From positions 1-44,522 of the forward strand of contig CAJBTU010000328.1 in assembly GCA_903958625.1 (NCBI GenBank): DNA of 44,522 bases, in the 5' to 3' direction. The position numbers were made by a program, and so were the translations under genes. How positions within the stretch are numbered: position 1 is the first letter of the stretch; each line of letters starts with the position of its first letter. Below, in pieces: positions 10,102 through 20,282 of the stretch. Below the pieces are notes generated by a model. The model was given only the letters and a program-made list of their open reading frames with translations, was not told the DNA's origin and searched no databases. This DNA comes from an uncultured Ignavibacteriota bacterium (GTDB lineage Bacteria > Bacteroidota > Ignavibacteria > UBA10030 > UBA8401).

Positions 10102-11151
10102 TTATTTCACTTTCCCCAATTCCTCCTTCAAGAAATCGATCTTCTTCACCGGACTCGGGTCAACACCGTTGAGCATTGCCAAATAAAAACTGAGCCAGTC
10201 GGCAAGATACAGCAGCGAGAATGTGCGCGTAAGAAGCGATTTTCCTTCGGTAAAGACCTCGGTAATTCCATCAGCAAGTCCGCCGACGATCCCTTTGGAA
10301 ATATCCATGCGGAGTTTGATCCGCTTATAATCTTCATTGTCACGCAGGATCACCACGTGGATCTTTTTCATGATATCCGTGAGCACTTCCCATCCGACGA
10401 TCTCGTTATGATTTAGTTCCGGAAAGACATGGCCGAACGCGAGGGTCTTTGCATTCTCGGTGATCTGACCACGCCAGCGTGTGTTCACCGTATCGAACTT
10501 GTCCGCGCCGGAATAGATGAGCGGGAGTTTCCCGCGGAGCGTTTTTGCCAGTTTCAACGCGCGGTTATCCGGAGCGTTGTGATCCGAATAACGGGCAGAC
10601 AGCGTGTTCAGCAGTGCCAGAGTTTCTTTGATCTCTTTCTTCTGATCCTTGATAAAACCGAGTTTGCTCAATGCAATAAGCGTGGGAAAGAATGAATAAC
10701 CCAGCGCTGCCCGCGGAGGGAGTCCGCCGGGGATCTTGATGTAAGGATGCTTGTTCTTCTTCGCGATCCGTTCCACTTCGCCGCCGGAGGTGATGCAGAA
10801 GATCATCGCTTTACGTTTGACGGCATCTTTGTATGCGGAGACCGTTTCTTCCGTATTGCCGGAGTAGCTGGAAATGATCACAAGCGAATGCTTACCGACA
10901 TACTCCGAAAAATAATAGTGCCGGTTCACGATGACCGGAACATCGCATTTGTCCGCAAGGTATGCACGAAGCAGATCGCCGCCAATGGCAGAACCGCCCA
11001 GACCGGTGATGACAATATTCCGGATCTTTGAGGTTTTCAGTTTAATCGCAGCAGCATAACCAATGGCGACGGCCTCTTCGGCCTGTTTGGGGAAATTGAG
11101 AATAAGATTTCTCATTCCGCCGGGATCGTGTTGTTGAATTAATGTATTCAT
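10102..11151 (-). CDS. Bifunctional phosphoglucose/phosphomannose isomerase
   Basis: ITGLGGSAIGGDLLRAYL, SYSGNTEETVSAYKDA, FPELNHNEIVGWE motifs typical of the SIS-domain bifunctional PGI/PMI. Confidence 0.92.
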   Translation of the reverse strand: MNTLIQQHDPGGMRNLILNFPKQAEEAVAIGYAAAIKLKTSKIRNIVITGLGGSAIGGDLLRAYLADKCDVPVIVNRHYYFSEYVGKHSLVIISSYSGNTEETVSAYKDAVKRKAMIFCITSGGEVERIAKKNKHPYIKIPGGLPPRAALGYSFFPTLIALSKLGFIKDQKKEIKETLALLNTLSARYSDHNAPDNRALKLAKTLRGKLPLIYSGADKFDTVNTRWRGQITENAKTLAFGHVFPELNHNEIVGWEVLTDIMKKIHVVILRDNEDYKRIKLRMDISKGIVGGLADGITEVFTEGKSLLTRTFSLLYLADWLSFYLAMLNGVDPSPVKKIDFLKEELGKVK

Positions 11152-11248
11152 AATAATCTGATAAGAATGTTTAAGTGAAAATGAATTGATTTAAGGCCTC
11201 ATGTTTCCAGATGCATCGGGCCGGGTGTTAAAAATAGGTCGTAATTAT

Positions 11249-12997
11249 TTATTCCATGAGCAATTCCGGAACCATGGACTGCAGATTGACACGGAGAAAA
11301 TCTTTGATGTCGTCTTCCGTTTTCATATCAAGAACATGCCGTGCGATCTCTTCCGCTTCAGCAAATGAAACGGAACGGATGATCTTCTTGATCTCCGGAA
11401 GGACGTGCGGCGTCATACTGAACTCATCCAGCCCCAGTCCCAGCAACAAAAGAAGCGCAACAGGATCGCCCGCCATTTCACCGCACATGCTCACCGGTTT
11501 TCCGGCACGGTGTGCTTCGTTTATGATATTCTGTATCGTTTTAATAACGGCAGGATGAAATTCCTGGTACAAGGAAGAGACAACTTCATTGCCCCGGTCA
11601 ACGGCAAGAAGATATTGAATAAGATCGTTCGTGCCGATACTCAGAAAATCAACTTCCTGCGCGATCTCCCCCGCAAGGATCGCCGCTGACGGAACCTCGA
11701 TCATCGCTCCGATCTTAATGTTCTCGTCGAACGGGATGTTCTTATCCCGAAGTTCTTTTTTTGCTTTCTCAAGAAACTCTTTCGATTGTCTGATCTCTTT
11801 GATCCCCGAGATCATCGGAAGCATGATCCACACTTCACCATGCGCGCTGGCGCGAAGCATTGCCCGCAACTGCGTCAGGAACACTTCCGGCATATCGAGC
11901 AGAACGCGAATTCCCCTCCAGCCAAGGAAAGGATTTTCCTCGCTCGCCGAACTTGATACCACTTTATCGCCGCCGATATCTAGTGTCCGCATGATCACTT
12001 TGTGAGGATGGGACTTTTCAACGACGGCCCGGTATTCCGTGTATTGCTCCTCTTCGCTGGGATAGTTTTCCGTACGCAGAAACAATCCTTCGGTACGGTA
12101 GAGACCGACGCCGGATGAGCCCTGCGCGTGAACATTGCCTGCCTCTTCGCTAAACTCGATATTGCATGAAAGATAGACGATCTTTCCGTCCGTTGTCTGC
12201 GCAGTAAATTCGCGTATCTCTTTCAATTGCGCATCGAACAGCTCGTGTTCCTTCTTCCTTTCGCTGCAGCGTTCGATCGTCTCTGCCGACGGGTGAATAA
12301 TGACATTTCCGGTATAGCCGTCAACGATGATCGCATCACCGATCTGAGCCTGCTTTGTAATCTCTTTCAAACCAACAACGGAAGGAATATTGAGCGACCG
12401 GGAAAGGAGAGCGGCATGCGAAGTGACTCCTCCCATATCCGTTGCATATGCCAGAACTTCGTTGCGGCTGAAGAGCACGGTATCGGCCGGGGTCAGGATC
12501 TCCGAAATAACAATGGAGTTCGGTTCGAACCGGGAGATCAATTTTTCCTGCTGGATATTCCTGATGATACGGTTCTTTACATCCTCAACATCATGGGCAC
12601 GTTCGCGCATGTACTCATCGGATGAGTTCATCATCAATTGCTGATACTTTGAGATCTCACGGTGCACGGCAAACTCGGCACACTTCAGATCCTTCTGGAT
12701 CCGTTTCCGGATAGATCCGAACAGGACCGCATCGGCAAGGATCATGATCTGCGCTTCGAAGATCTTCGCTTTCTGGCTTCCAATTTTTTGTTCAGTCAGC
12801 TGAAGAACTTTCTGCAGTTCCTTCTCGGACCGGTCCACTGCGTGCTGCAGCCGTTCCAGTTCAAGAGCAACCTCGTTCTCTATGATCGATTTCTCTTCTA
12901 CGCGCGGAGCCTGTTTAGCAAACACATACGCTTTGCCGAAAACGATCCCCGGTGAAGCCGGTATGCCATGAAGCACTATTTCTTTTTGTGGTTCCAC
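11249..12997 (-). CDS. ptsI: Phosphoenolpyruvate-protein phosphotransferase (enzyme I)
   Basis: GGVTSHAALLSRSLNIPSVVG active-site His, RTLDIGGDK, LSIGTNDLIQYLLAVDRGN, VSMCGEMAGDP. Confidence 0.96.
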   Translation of the reverse strand: MEPQKEIVLHGIPASPGIVFGKAYVFAKQAPRVEEKSIIENEVALELERLQHAVDRSEKELQKVLQLTEQKIGSQKAKIFEAQIMILADAVLFGSIRKRIQKDLKCAEFAVHREISKYQQLMMNSSDEYMRERAHDVEDVKNRIIRNIQQEKLISRFEPNSIVISEILTPADTVLFSRNEVLAYATDMGGVTSHAALLSRSLNIPSVVGLKEITKQAQIGDAIIVDGYTGNVIIHPSAETIERCSERKKEHELFDAQLKEIREFTAQTTDGKIVYLSCNIEFSEEAGNVHAQGSSGVGLYRTEGLFLRTENYPSEEEQYTEYRAVVEKSHPHKVIMRTLDIGGDKVVSSSASEENPFLGWRGIRVLLDMPEVFLTQLRAMLRASAHGEVWIMLPMISGIKEIRQSKEFLEKAKKELRDKNIPFDENIKIGAMIEVPSAAILAGEIAQEVDFLSIGTNDLIQYLLAVDRGNEVVSSLYQEFHPAVIKTIQNIINEAHRAGKPVSMCGEMAGDPVALLLLLGLGLDEFSMTPHVLPEIKKIIRSVSFAEAEEIARHVLDMKTEDDIKDFLRVNLQSMVPELLME

Positions 12998-13127
12998 TGT
13001 AATATTTAATTTAGAAATTCTATTTTGGGTGTTTTGGTCTTTTAGAACGTTTGCATGGAAATTTCAGTTAATCATGAACTCCATATCTCATAACAATCTG
13101 CTCGGATTCCATCGCTCACAGAAACAA

Positions 13128-13394
13128 CTACATTTCGTCAAACCCCCGATCAAACAGACCGACGATCGCCTGAGCCGCCTGTGCTTCATCGGAACCATCG
13201 AACTTCAGTTGCAATGTCGAGCCTTGCTCGGCGGCGAGCGTCATCACTCCGATAATACTCTTGCCGTTGATCTCAAATCCATCCTTATAAATAAAGAATT
13301 CCGACTGGAACTGCGCTGCAAGTTTGACCAGTGCCGCCGCCGGCCGCGTGTGTAAACCGGCCCGGTTCATTATCGTTACAACTTTATCAATCAT
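13128..13394 (-). CDS. HPr family phosphocarrier protein
   Basis: NRAGLHTRPAAALVKLA (His15 motif) and INGKSIIGVMTLAAEQGS (Ser46 region). Confidence 0.95.
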   Translation of the reverse strand: MIDKVVTIMNRAGLHTRPAAALVKLAAQFQSEFFIYKDGFEINGKSIIGVMTLAAEQGSTLQLKFDGSDEAQAAQAIVGLFDRGFDEM

Positions 13395-13397
13395 ATT

Positions 13398-14378
13398 CTA
13401 AAACTGCCTGTTCAGCACCATGTTGGAAAACCACTGCAGCATCTCCCGTGCGGAAGTGTCGCGTAATTTTTCCAATTGGAGGTTAGCCTGCCGGATATCC
13501 TTATCAATGGATTGTTTGGCAAGCTGAATAATGTCATACCGCTCATAGATCTCTTTGACCAGCGGAATGTTCTTTTTGGATGTTCCCTTATTCTTGATGA
13601 TCGCCGTGATCAGCTTCTTGTCTTTTCCCTGCGCCCGTTCGTACGCCTTAATCAGAAGGAATGTTTTCTTTCCTTCCACAATATCGCCGCCGATCGTCTT
13701 GCCGAATTCCTTTTCGTCTGCAATGATATCAAGAAGGTCGTCCTGGATCTGAAATGCGCGTCCGATGTATGTTCCATAGGATCGAAGCGCCCTGATCTCT
13801 CGTTCCGTGCCGCCTCCGATAAGACCGCCGATCTCGGAAGAGACGGAGAATAATTTACCGGTCTTCTTTGCGATCATCAGCAGGTAGTCGTCGATGGATA
13901 CATCATGCAGCATTTCAAATTCCTTATCGTACGCCTGACCTTCGCACACTTCAACGACCCCTTCCGTAAAAACATCAGCCACCTGCGCAATGGCCTTGGA
14001 CTTGGTCCGCAACAGTTCGCGGTACGCCAGCGCCACCAGTTCGTCTCCGACAAGGATCGCCACATTGCTGTCCCAGCGAACGTGAACGGTTGCTCGCCCG
14101 CGGCGCGATTCCGCATTATCCATGATGTCGTCGTGGACCAGGGTAAAATTGTGCAGCACTTCTATCGCCACGGCGGCATTCAAAGCTTCGTTCATTGTGC
14201 CGCCGACCGCTTCACACGACAGTACGATCAGCAGCGGACGCATCCGTTTCCCGCCCGCCGACAGAACATATTTCACCGGTTCATACAAAGAGACCGGTTC
14301 GTTTTTGCGAACACAGGAATGGATCTTTTGGTCGATCAGTGATTTATACCGTTGATATTTCTTTTCGTAGGATATCAT
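13398..14378 (-). CDS. Polyprenyl synthetase family protein (ORF extends to 14468, overlapping the next gene)
   Basis: GGKRMRPLL, LVHDDIMDNAESRRG and FQIQDDLLDI motifs (FARM/SARM). Confidence 0.94.
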   Translation of the reverse strand: MISYEKKYQRYKSLIDQKIHSCVRKNEPVSLYEPVKYVLSAGGKRMRPLLIVLSCEAVGGTMNEALNAAVAIEVLHNFTLVHDDIMDNAESRRGRATVHVRWDSNVAILVGDELVALAYRELLRTKSKAIAQVADVFTEGVVEVCEGQAYDKEFEMLHDVSIDDYLLMIAKKTGKLFSVSSEIGGLIGGGTEREIRALRSYGTYIGRAFQIQDDLLDIIADEKEFGKTIGGDIVEGKKTFLLIKAYERAQGKDKKLITAIIKNKGTSKKNIPLVKEIYERYDIIQLAKQSIDKDIRQANLQLEKLRDTSAREMLQWFSNMVLNRQF

Positions 14379-15421
14379 GTTTTCCGATGTAAAGCCTTCG
14401 TAAACTGCAATTGTTTCACGGAAGCCGCGCCGATCAAGAACATTGCGCCTTTGGCCTCCGTCGTCCATTGTTCAATTTTTTTTCGTAATCCTTTTTTGCC
14501 GCCGAGCATAAGCGCCTTCAGCATCGGCCGCGCCGCTGCCGTCATATCCGCACCAAACGCTATCGACTTTGCGCTGTCAAGTCCGTTCGCAATTCCTCCC
14601 GATGAGATGACCACAAGACCGGGAAATTTCTTTTTCAGCGGAACAACATCCAGCAATGCATCCGTTGTCCTGATTCCCCAATCCCAAAACGGGTTCCAAT
14701 CACTCTGTTCCTCTTTTCCCCGGCGGAGGATCTCCACTCCCGCCCAGCTCGTACCGCCCGCACCGGCAACATCAATATATCGGACGCCAACATTCGCCAG
14801 CCGTTCGGCAACATCCCTTGAAATTCCTGCGCCAATTTCCTTTACGATAACGGGAATCGGCAACTGTTTCACCAATTTTTCAATTCCATTCAACACACCG
14901 CGAAAATCTGTATTCCCTTCCGGCTGCAAAAATTCCTGCAGAGGATTGAGATGCACCGCAAATGCATCAGCGCGGATCATTTCGGCAAGCTTCATGATCG
15001 GCGAAATATCTTTTAAGGCTGCCACTTCGGGTGCGCCGATATTTCCAACCAGCGGAATCGACGGCGCTGAACTTCTCGCAATAGAAAACGACGAATGGTA
15101 CGCAGAATCTTCCATTGCCTGTCGCTGGCTTCCCACCCCCATCGCGAGACCTAATTCTTCACAGACTTCCGCTATCTGTCTGTTGATCGTTTCCGCTTCA
15201 TCGTATCCGCCGGTCATGCAGGAGATCATCAGCGGGAACGATAATTTTTTTCCGAGAAAATCCGTTGCGGTATCGATCCCGGAAAGATTGATCTCAGGAA
15301 GAGCGTTATGGATAAATACCCACTCTTCGAATCCCGCCGTTTTTTCACGGAACGCAACATCTTTTTTCACTGCCAGTTCCACATGGTCGCGTTTGCGTGA
15401 AGATGTCGTTCGCTTTTTCAT
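14375..15421 (-). CDS. fni: Type 2 isopentenyl-diphosphate delta-isomerase
   Basis: PLMISCMTGG, GLAMGVGSQRQAM, VGNIGAPE, VDVAGAGGTSWAGVE-like (IDVAGAGGTSWAGVE), SSGGIANGLDSAKSIAFGADM. Confidence 0.94.
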   Translation of the reverse strand: MKKRTTSSRKRDHVELAVKKDVAFREKTAGFEEWVFIHNALPEINLSGIDTATDFLGKKLSFPLMISCMTGGYDEAETINRQIAEVCEELGLAMGVGSQRQAMEDSAYHSSFSIARSSAPSIPLVGNIGAPEVAALKDISPIMKLAEMIRADAFAVHLNPLQEFLQPEGNTDFRGVLNGIEKLVKQLPIPVIVKEIGAGISRDVAERLANVGVRYIDVAGAGGTSWAGVEILRRGKEEQSDWNPFWDWGIRTTDALLDVVPLKKKFPGLVVISSGGIANGLDSAKSIAFGADMTAAARPMLKALMLGGKKGLRKKIEQWTTEAKGAMFLIGAASVKQLQFTKALHRKT

Positions 15422-15478
15422 TCAAAAAATAATAGCCAAATAATAAGGAATATGCAAGAAAGTGAATGAAGTGAATTT

Positions 15479-16009
15479 TTACGGCGTTCTTTGCCGCTTA
15501 GATTTCGATCGGAAATATTCCAGAGGCCGCAATGCCGTGACCGCACTGACGATGCCCTTGAATACGATCTCGCCGAAAATGATCGAGGCAAGTTCCAGAT
15601 TGGAAAAGAGACCGGCAAACGCAATAAGGTTGAACAGCAGGCTATCCAGCGGAATGCTGACGGAATTGCTTTTCAAAACGCGCATTCCCCAAGTATTATC
15701 TATGAAGTGCTGATAGATCTCGGTATCTGCAGTTTCGGCTAGCACGATGGCGATCAGCGAGGCGGCAACAATGCGCCATTCAACTCCGCCGACTACGGTA
15801 ACGATCACATTCAAAACAGCCGCAATCGCTATCATTATGTATACATTTGTCCGTCCAAGCGTACTATGCACGCGGTCGCGGGCCGTAAATGTTATCCCGA
15901 AAATGAATGTTGCAACGGAGACCTGACCGAAGACCGGGAAATGAATAAACCACGTTGCCGTATAATTGGCCGCTAGAGTGGCAAGAATATAGACGATAGC
16001 AAAGTACAT
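15479..16009 (-). CDS. Queuosine precursor transporter-like (VUT/YhhQ family) membrane protein
   Basis: Polytopic protein with FGITFTARDRVHSTLG and AETADTEIYQHF motifs. Confidence 0.75.
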   Translation of the reverse strand: MYFAIVYILATLAANYTATWFIHFPVFGQVSVATFIFGITFTARDRVHSTLGRTNVYIMIAIAAVLNVIVTVVGGVEWRIVAASLIAIVLAETADTEIYQHFIDNTWGMRVLKSNSVSIPLDSLLFNLIAFAGLFSNLELASIIFGEIVFKGIVSAVTALRPLEYFRSKSKRQRTP

Positions 16010-16079
16010 CTCTTAAAGAAAATTTGCCTTCCAAAGTTGCAGTTTTATTATTATATTCATACTGTAATTTGTTCAGGAA

Positions 16080-16153
16080 GTAGCTCAGCCCGGCTAGAGC
16101 GTGGCGCCTTCGGCGCCAAAGTCGCGGTCGGATTGAACACTCCACGAAAGATA
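16080..16153 (+). pseudogene. Degenerate tRNA-like copy (shares the tRNA-Pro 5' half)
   Basis: GGAAGTAGCTCAGCCCGGCTAGAGCG matches the adjacent tRNA-Pro D-half. The anticodon arm is replaced by TGGCGCC-TTC-GGCGCCA and the T arm/acceptor do not pair well. Confidence 0.5.
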
Positions 16154-16171
16154 CAGCAATATTTTTATTCA

Positions 16172-16246
16172 CGGGAAGTAGCTCAGCCCGGCTAGAGCGC
16201 TTGGTTTGGGACCAAGAAGTCGCAGGTTCGAATCCTGTCTTCCCGA
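16172..16246 (+). tRNA. tRNA-Pro(TGG)
   Basis: CGGGAAG...CTTCCCG acceptor stem, CTTGG-TTTGGGA-CCAAG anticodon arm (anticodon TGG), GCAGG-TTCGAAT-CCTGT T arm. Confidence 0.95.
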
Positions 16247-16250
16247 CAAC

Positions 16251-16287
16251 AAGAATCCTCACATAATCTGTGGGGATTCTTCGTTTT
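16251..16287 (+). terminator. Rho-independent terminator after tRNA-Pro
   Basis: AAGAATCC...GGATTCTT hairpin with internal CACA/TGTG, followed by CGTTTT. Confidence 0.65.
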
Positions 16288-16291
16288 AAAG

Positions 16292-16323
16292 AATAATGGC
16301 TCGATCCATACCGAGCCATTATT
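16292..16323. repeat. 12-bp perfect inverted repeat
   Basis: AATAATGGCTCG-ATCCATAC-CGAGCCATTATT, directly after the tRNA terminator. Confidence 0.7.
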
Positions 16324-16433
16324 CAGGACTGATGACGTTTTCCCAGAAATCTTAAAAGAAAATAGTCATTTTCTCTAAATTTTGGAATGAAAATTTTGTA
16401 TTTTCTTTGGACTTGTCCACTCTATAATATCAC

Positions 16434-18530
16434 ATGAATTTTTTCTCTCGACTATCCTTTCATCATCGCATTTTCGTCCTTATCGGACTGTTTGTGATCG
16501 TTTCGATCGCCGTGATGTGGTTTTTCATCCGCCCAATGTATGAGCGGCAGGTCGTTGAAGAACGTACTACCGTTGTACAGCAACTGCAGCATTTTGCTCT
16601 CCGCTCTATCGATGAAAAGTTGAATCAATGGATCGGTGTCGCGCAATATCTTGGATGGAACCTGCAGTCAAGACCGAATGACGTTGATGTGCTGATCCGT
16701 CAACAGATCGCCTTCGACACTTCACTTATTCAGATCGTTGTTTCATCGCCGGAACTTACGGACGAATTTGTCGCCACAAGTTCCGCCCATCCGGCATTCA
16801 CATTTTCCCGCAGCGACGAAGTATGGACCATTTTTCAAAACGACACATCGGTTTCAACACTTTGGATAAACGATTCGGTCTCCGGCAGACAAATCTTCGG
16901 CATGCAAAAAAAGGTCCGCGTTGACAATAAGCTGATCTTTCTCACTATGTTTCTGGACTCAAAGAATCTGCTTCAGCAACTTGACAAAATACCCATCGGC
17001 GGAACATTTACGGTCCAGGTCGGCAATGAAAAGGGATTGATCTACAGCAATGCTTCTATCGCATTTCCCGCTCTTACCGGGTCGTGGCAAAATCTGACCG
17101 TGATGAACGATGTTACAGTACAAAAGACCGAATGGAAACTTTTCTACTCAAAATTTTCCACGGTGCCGATGTATCTGCTTATCGGTATTCCACGGGATGT
17201 GATCGTTCAGCCGGTGCAGAACCTCTTGTTCACTTCTCTGCTTGTTCTGGTTGGTCTTACTTCCCTTGTTGCGGTCTTTGGATGGATCTTTTCGCGTCAG
17301 CTTTCGAAACCGGTAACGCAATTGGTCCGCGACGTTGAACATTTGAAGACGCTGGATTTTTCCCGGCCGGTCTCGGTACCGGAATTGCGCGAGATCGCAT
17401 CGGTGGCCGCCACCATCGAATCGATGCGCACAGTGCTGGAACGGTATCAACGGATAAATGTCGAGAAGATCATCTTCGAAGAATGGAAGAACAAGTTCTT
17501 TCTGTCGCACAGCGAGGATGGAATCAGCATCACCGACGGGAACGGAGTGTTCACGTTTATGAACGACCGTTTTGTGCAAGTGTATGACGAACTGCAGCGA
17601 TCTTCGCCGGTCCGGAACAGAGAAGATCTGTTCGTCCACCCTAACATAGGAAAGTCGAAAGAAACATCGCGCGAAGAGAGGAGCGGGTCGTACACGATCT
17701 TGTTTCATCAGAAGGAAATTATGGTCGGGTCCCAGAATGCCGAACCGCAGTATTTCCGGCTGCATGATGTGACGATCACCCGCGATTCGGAACAACTGGG
17801 ATCGCTTATTGTGCTGCACGACCTGACGCAGGACCGGATGATCGACAAAATGAAAACGGAGATGATGAACTTTATCGTGCATGAACTGCGAAATCCGCTG
17901 AACAGCATTATGGGATTTGCCTCATTTATTATGGATGATCCGGAGATGGAGGTCAGTGAGCGGACGGAATATATCCGTATCATCCAGAGCAGCAGCCGAA
18001 CGATGAATCAGCTGGTGAACCGGTTTTTGGATGTTCAGCGCCTCGAATCGCGCACGGTGGATTACCATAAAGAATCGTCCGATCTTGTTTCCATCGCAAA
18101 ACTTGTCTGCGATTCGCAAAAGCCACAACTCAAGGAAAAATCCATTGAGCTCACATTCCGCGCCGAAGAGAACATACCCCGCACCATCGTATCACCCGAT
18201 CTGATGCGTGAAGCGTTCCTCAACCTTGTATCGAACGCCATAAAATACGGCGATGAAAACAGAACAATTGATGTTGAAATGAAACGAAACGGAGAGAACA
18301 TACTCTTTATTATTACCGACCACGGTTACGGCATCCCGGCCGAGGACCAGGAAAAACTCTTCTCCAAATTCTTCCGGGTAACGTCGAATAAAAAAGCGGC
18401 GACACAAATCGGAACCGGACTCGGACTGGCGCATGTTAAAGAAGTGATGGCCTACCATAAAGGTCAAGTGTCGCTCGAATCAAATTCGAATATCGGATGC
18501 AAATTCACGTTAACGATCCCAATAGAATGA
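16434..18530 (+). CDS. Membrane sensor histidine kinase (extracytoplasmic sensor, HAMP, PAS, HisKA, HATPase)
   Basis: Two TM segments, HAMP-like linker, IVHELRNPLNSIMGFASF H-box, NLVSNAIKYGDE N-box, TDHGYGIPAEDQEKLFSKFFR, GTGLGLAHVKEV G2 box. Confidence 0.93.
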   Translation: MNFFSRLSFHHRIFVLIGLFVIVSIAVMWFFIRPMYERQVVEERTTVVQQLQHFALRSIDEKLNQWIGVAQYLGWNLQSRPNDVDVLIRQQIAFDTSLIQIVVSSPELTDEFVATSSAHPAFTFSRSDEVWTIFQNDTSVSTLWINDSVSGRQIFGMQKKVRVDNKLIFLTMFLDSKNLLQQLDKIPIGGTFTVQVGNEKGLIYSNASIAFPALTGSWQNLTVMNDVTVQKTEWKLFYSKFSTVPMYLLIGIPRDVIVQPVQNLLFTSLLVLVGLTSLVAVFGWIFSRQLSKPVTQLVRDVEHLKTLDFSRPVSVPELREIASVAATIESMRTVLERYQRINVEKIIFEEWKNKFFLSHSEDGISITDGNGVFTFMNDRFVQVYDELQRSSPVRNREDLFVHPNIGKSKETSREERSGSYTILFHQKEIMVGSQNAEPQYFRLHDVTITRDSEQLGSLIVLHDLTQDRMIDKMKTEMMNFIVHELRNPLNSIMGFASFIMDDPEMEVSERTEYIRIIQSSSRTMNQLVNRFLDVQRLESRTVDYHKESSDLVSIAKLVCDSQKPQLKEKSIELTFRAEENIPRTIVSPDLMREAFLNLVSNAIKYGDENRTIDVEMKRNGENILFIITDHGYGIPAEDQEKLFSKFFRVTSNKKAATQIGTGLGLAHVKEVMAYHKGQVSLESNSNIGCKFTLTIPIE

Positions 18531-20282
18531 AAAAAATATTCCTCTTTTTTTTTGGTGCTTTTCTGTGCGGATGTCGCTGCGGCACAACTTACTTTCACCT
18601 CCGGCGACATCAATAAAACCACCGTAGTGCTGACAGGCGATCCATCGGTATGGGGAGTCGTTGTTTCATTCGCTGTCCGGGACGAAGAAACAAATACTTT
18701 CTTTCTCTCAAAAGACGCTTTGATACAGATAAAAACATTTACAAAATTCCATCGGACCGTGAATGATGGAAAGGCATTCTTCAACAAACTGCTGAAAGCG
18801 GGCGCACGCGTGTTTGCTCCGGAAGAATTGCAGCGTGCGACAACGCTCGGAACCGAATATGACGCTCAGGTGAAAGAAGCAAATGTCGCGGAACTAACGA
18901 GGCTTGGCGGTCTCTATCTGCAATCACTGGACAAAATAAAAAAAGAGATCGAGCAAAAACGGAACGAGGACATAGACGCCCTCATCGCCGAAAAGAACGG
19001 CGATGTGAACAAACGCAAAGGCTTTCTCGGAGCTTGGAATGCAGCGCAAAAGGGTGATATGCTGACGCAGGCTGACGGACTAAGAACCGGTAATGCAAGT
19101 TTTGCACAACTTGCCTTCACCGACGGCGTTGAAGTGACGATCGATCCGAACTCAACCGTGCTGATCCGTGCTTCAACCATGGACAAGCTCGACCAAAGCG
19201 TGCGGCGCGATATTGCGCTGGTAAAAGGAAGCCTTCTTACAAAACTGACGGAAAGTGCAAAGGAGAGAAATAATTTTACGTTCCAGGCAGGCACATCAGA
19301 ATCTCAAGTCCGGTCCGGCAAGTTCTGGGCAAGTGCAGTTGAAGAACGGCGTGTAAAACTCTCCAACTACGACGGCACCATGGAAGTGTCCGCCAATAAA
19401 AGAAAAGTGAAACTACGGTCCAACGAGGGAACAATCGTTGAAAAAGGAAAGGATCCGCTCCCTCCTGTTCCGCTCCTTCCATCGCCGCAGCTTGCCTGGG
19501 ATGGAATCGATTCTGTCATCTATTCGGACCATCTGAATCTCCGGTGGACTCCGGTAGAATTTGCCACCGGCTACAAGATTGAACTGTGCAAAACGAAAGA
19601 GTTCAATACTGCAACAAACGGATTTTCCACAATGCTGCCGACATTGAATTTGCAAAACATAGAATTGGGAATCATCTTTGTACGGTTGACGGCGGTCGAT
19701 AAATTCGGCCTCCGCGGAATGGAAAGTCCGGCTTATAAGATACTGCGAGTTGAAGACAAACTGCCTCCGGCAATCTATGTTCATGGATGGGAAACCAACA
19801 GGCGATACACCGCTCTTCCGCATATCACCATCACCGGAAACACAGAAGCCGATGCAGAACTTACGGCCAACGGAAAAACCGCTCCGCTTGACCCAAACGG
19901 GGCATTTTCGCTGAACATTACCGTCGAACAAACGGAGAAACAAATAATCCTGCGATCCACCGACCGCTCGGGAAATACGAGAGAGCGGCTGCTTTCCATC
20001 GTTCAGATCGATACGAACCGCGTTACCGCCATCGAGTGGAATTGCCCGGTTGACGGCGCTGCATTGTCGCCAACGTCGGACGAGATTTCGGCAAAGGGAA
20101 CAGCATATCCATCCATGAGAATTTCTGTTATGCACGGAGACCAACGTTCGGCCGTTCATACCGATTCCCAGGGGAATTGGGCAGTATCAATAAAACAAAT
20201 AAAAGGTGCACTGTTGACTCTGGTATTTGAATCAATTAGTGATAATATTACAGTCTCAACAAAAAATTATCAGGTAAAATAA
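18527..20282 (+). CDS. FecR-domain protein, with an apparent +1 frameshift in the signal peptide at a 9-T run (track ORF begins at TTG 18552)
   Basis: FecR-like core LAFTDGVEVTIDPNSTVLIRAS...RRDIALVKGSLLTKL. The ATG at 18527 overlaps the kinase stop (ATGA) but is out of frame by one T. Confidence 0.8.

Noticed and set aside
14352-15443. 363-aa + strand ORF
   Set aside because: Fully antisense to the well-supported type 2 IDI gene, with no recognisable domain and low-complexity composition from the codon bias of the opposite strand.
15864-16319. 151-aa minus ORF with GKTGFEPATSWSQTKRSSRAELL
   Set aside because: Antisense translation of tRNA-Pro and its partial copy. This peptide string is a well-known annotation artefact of tRNA loci.
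17148-17882. 244-aa minus ORF
   Set aside because: Antisense to the sensor histidine kinase, with no domain signature.
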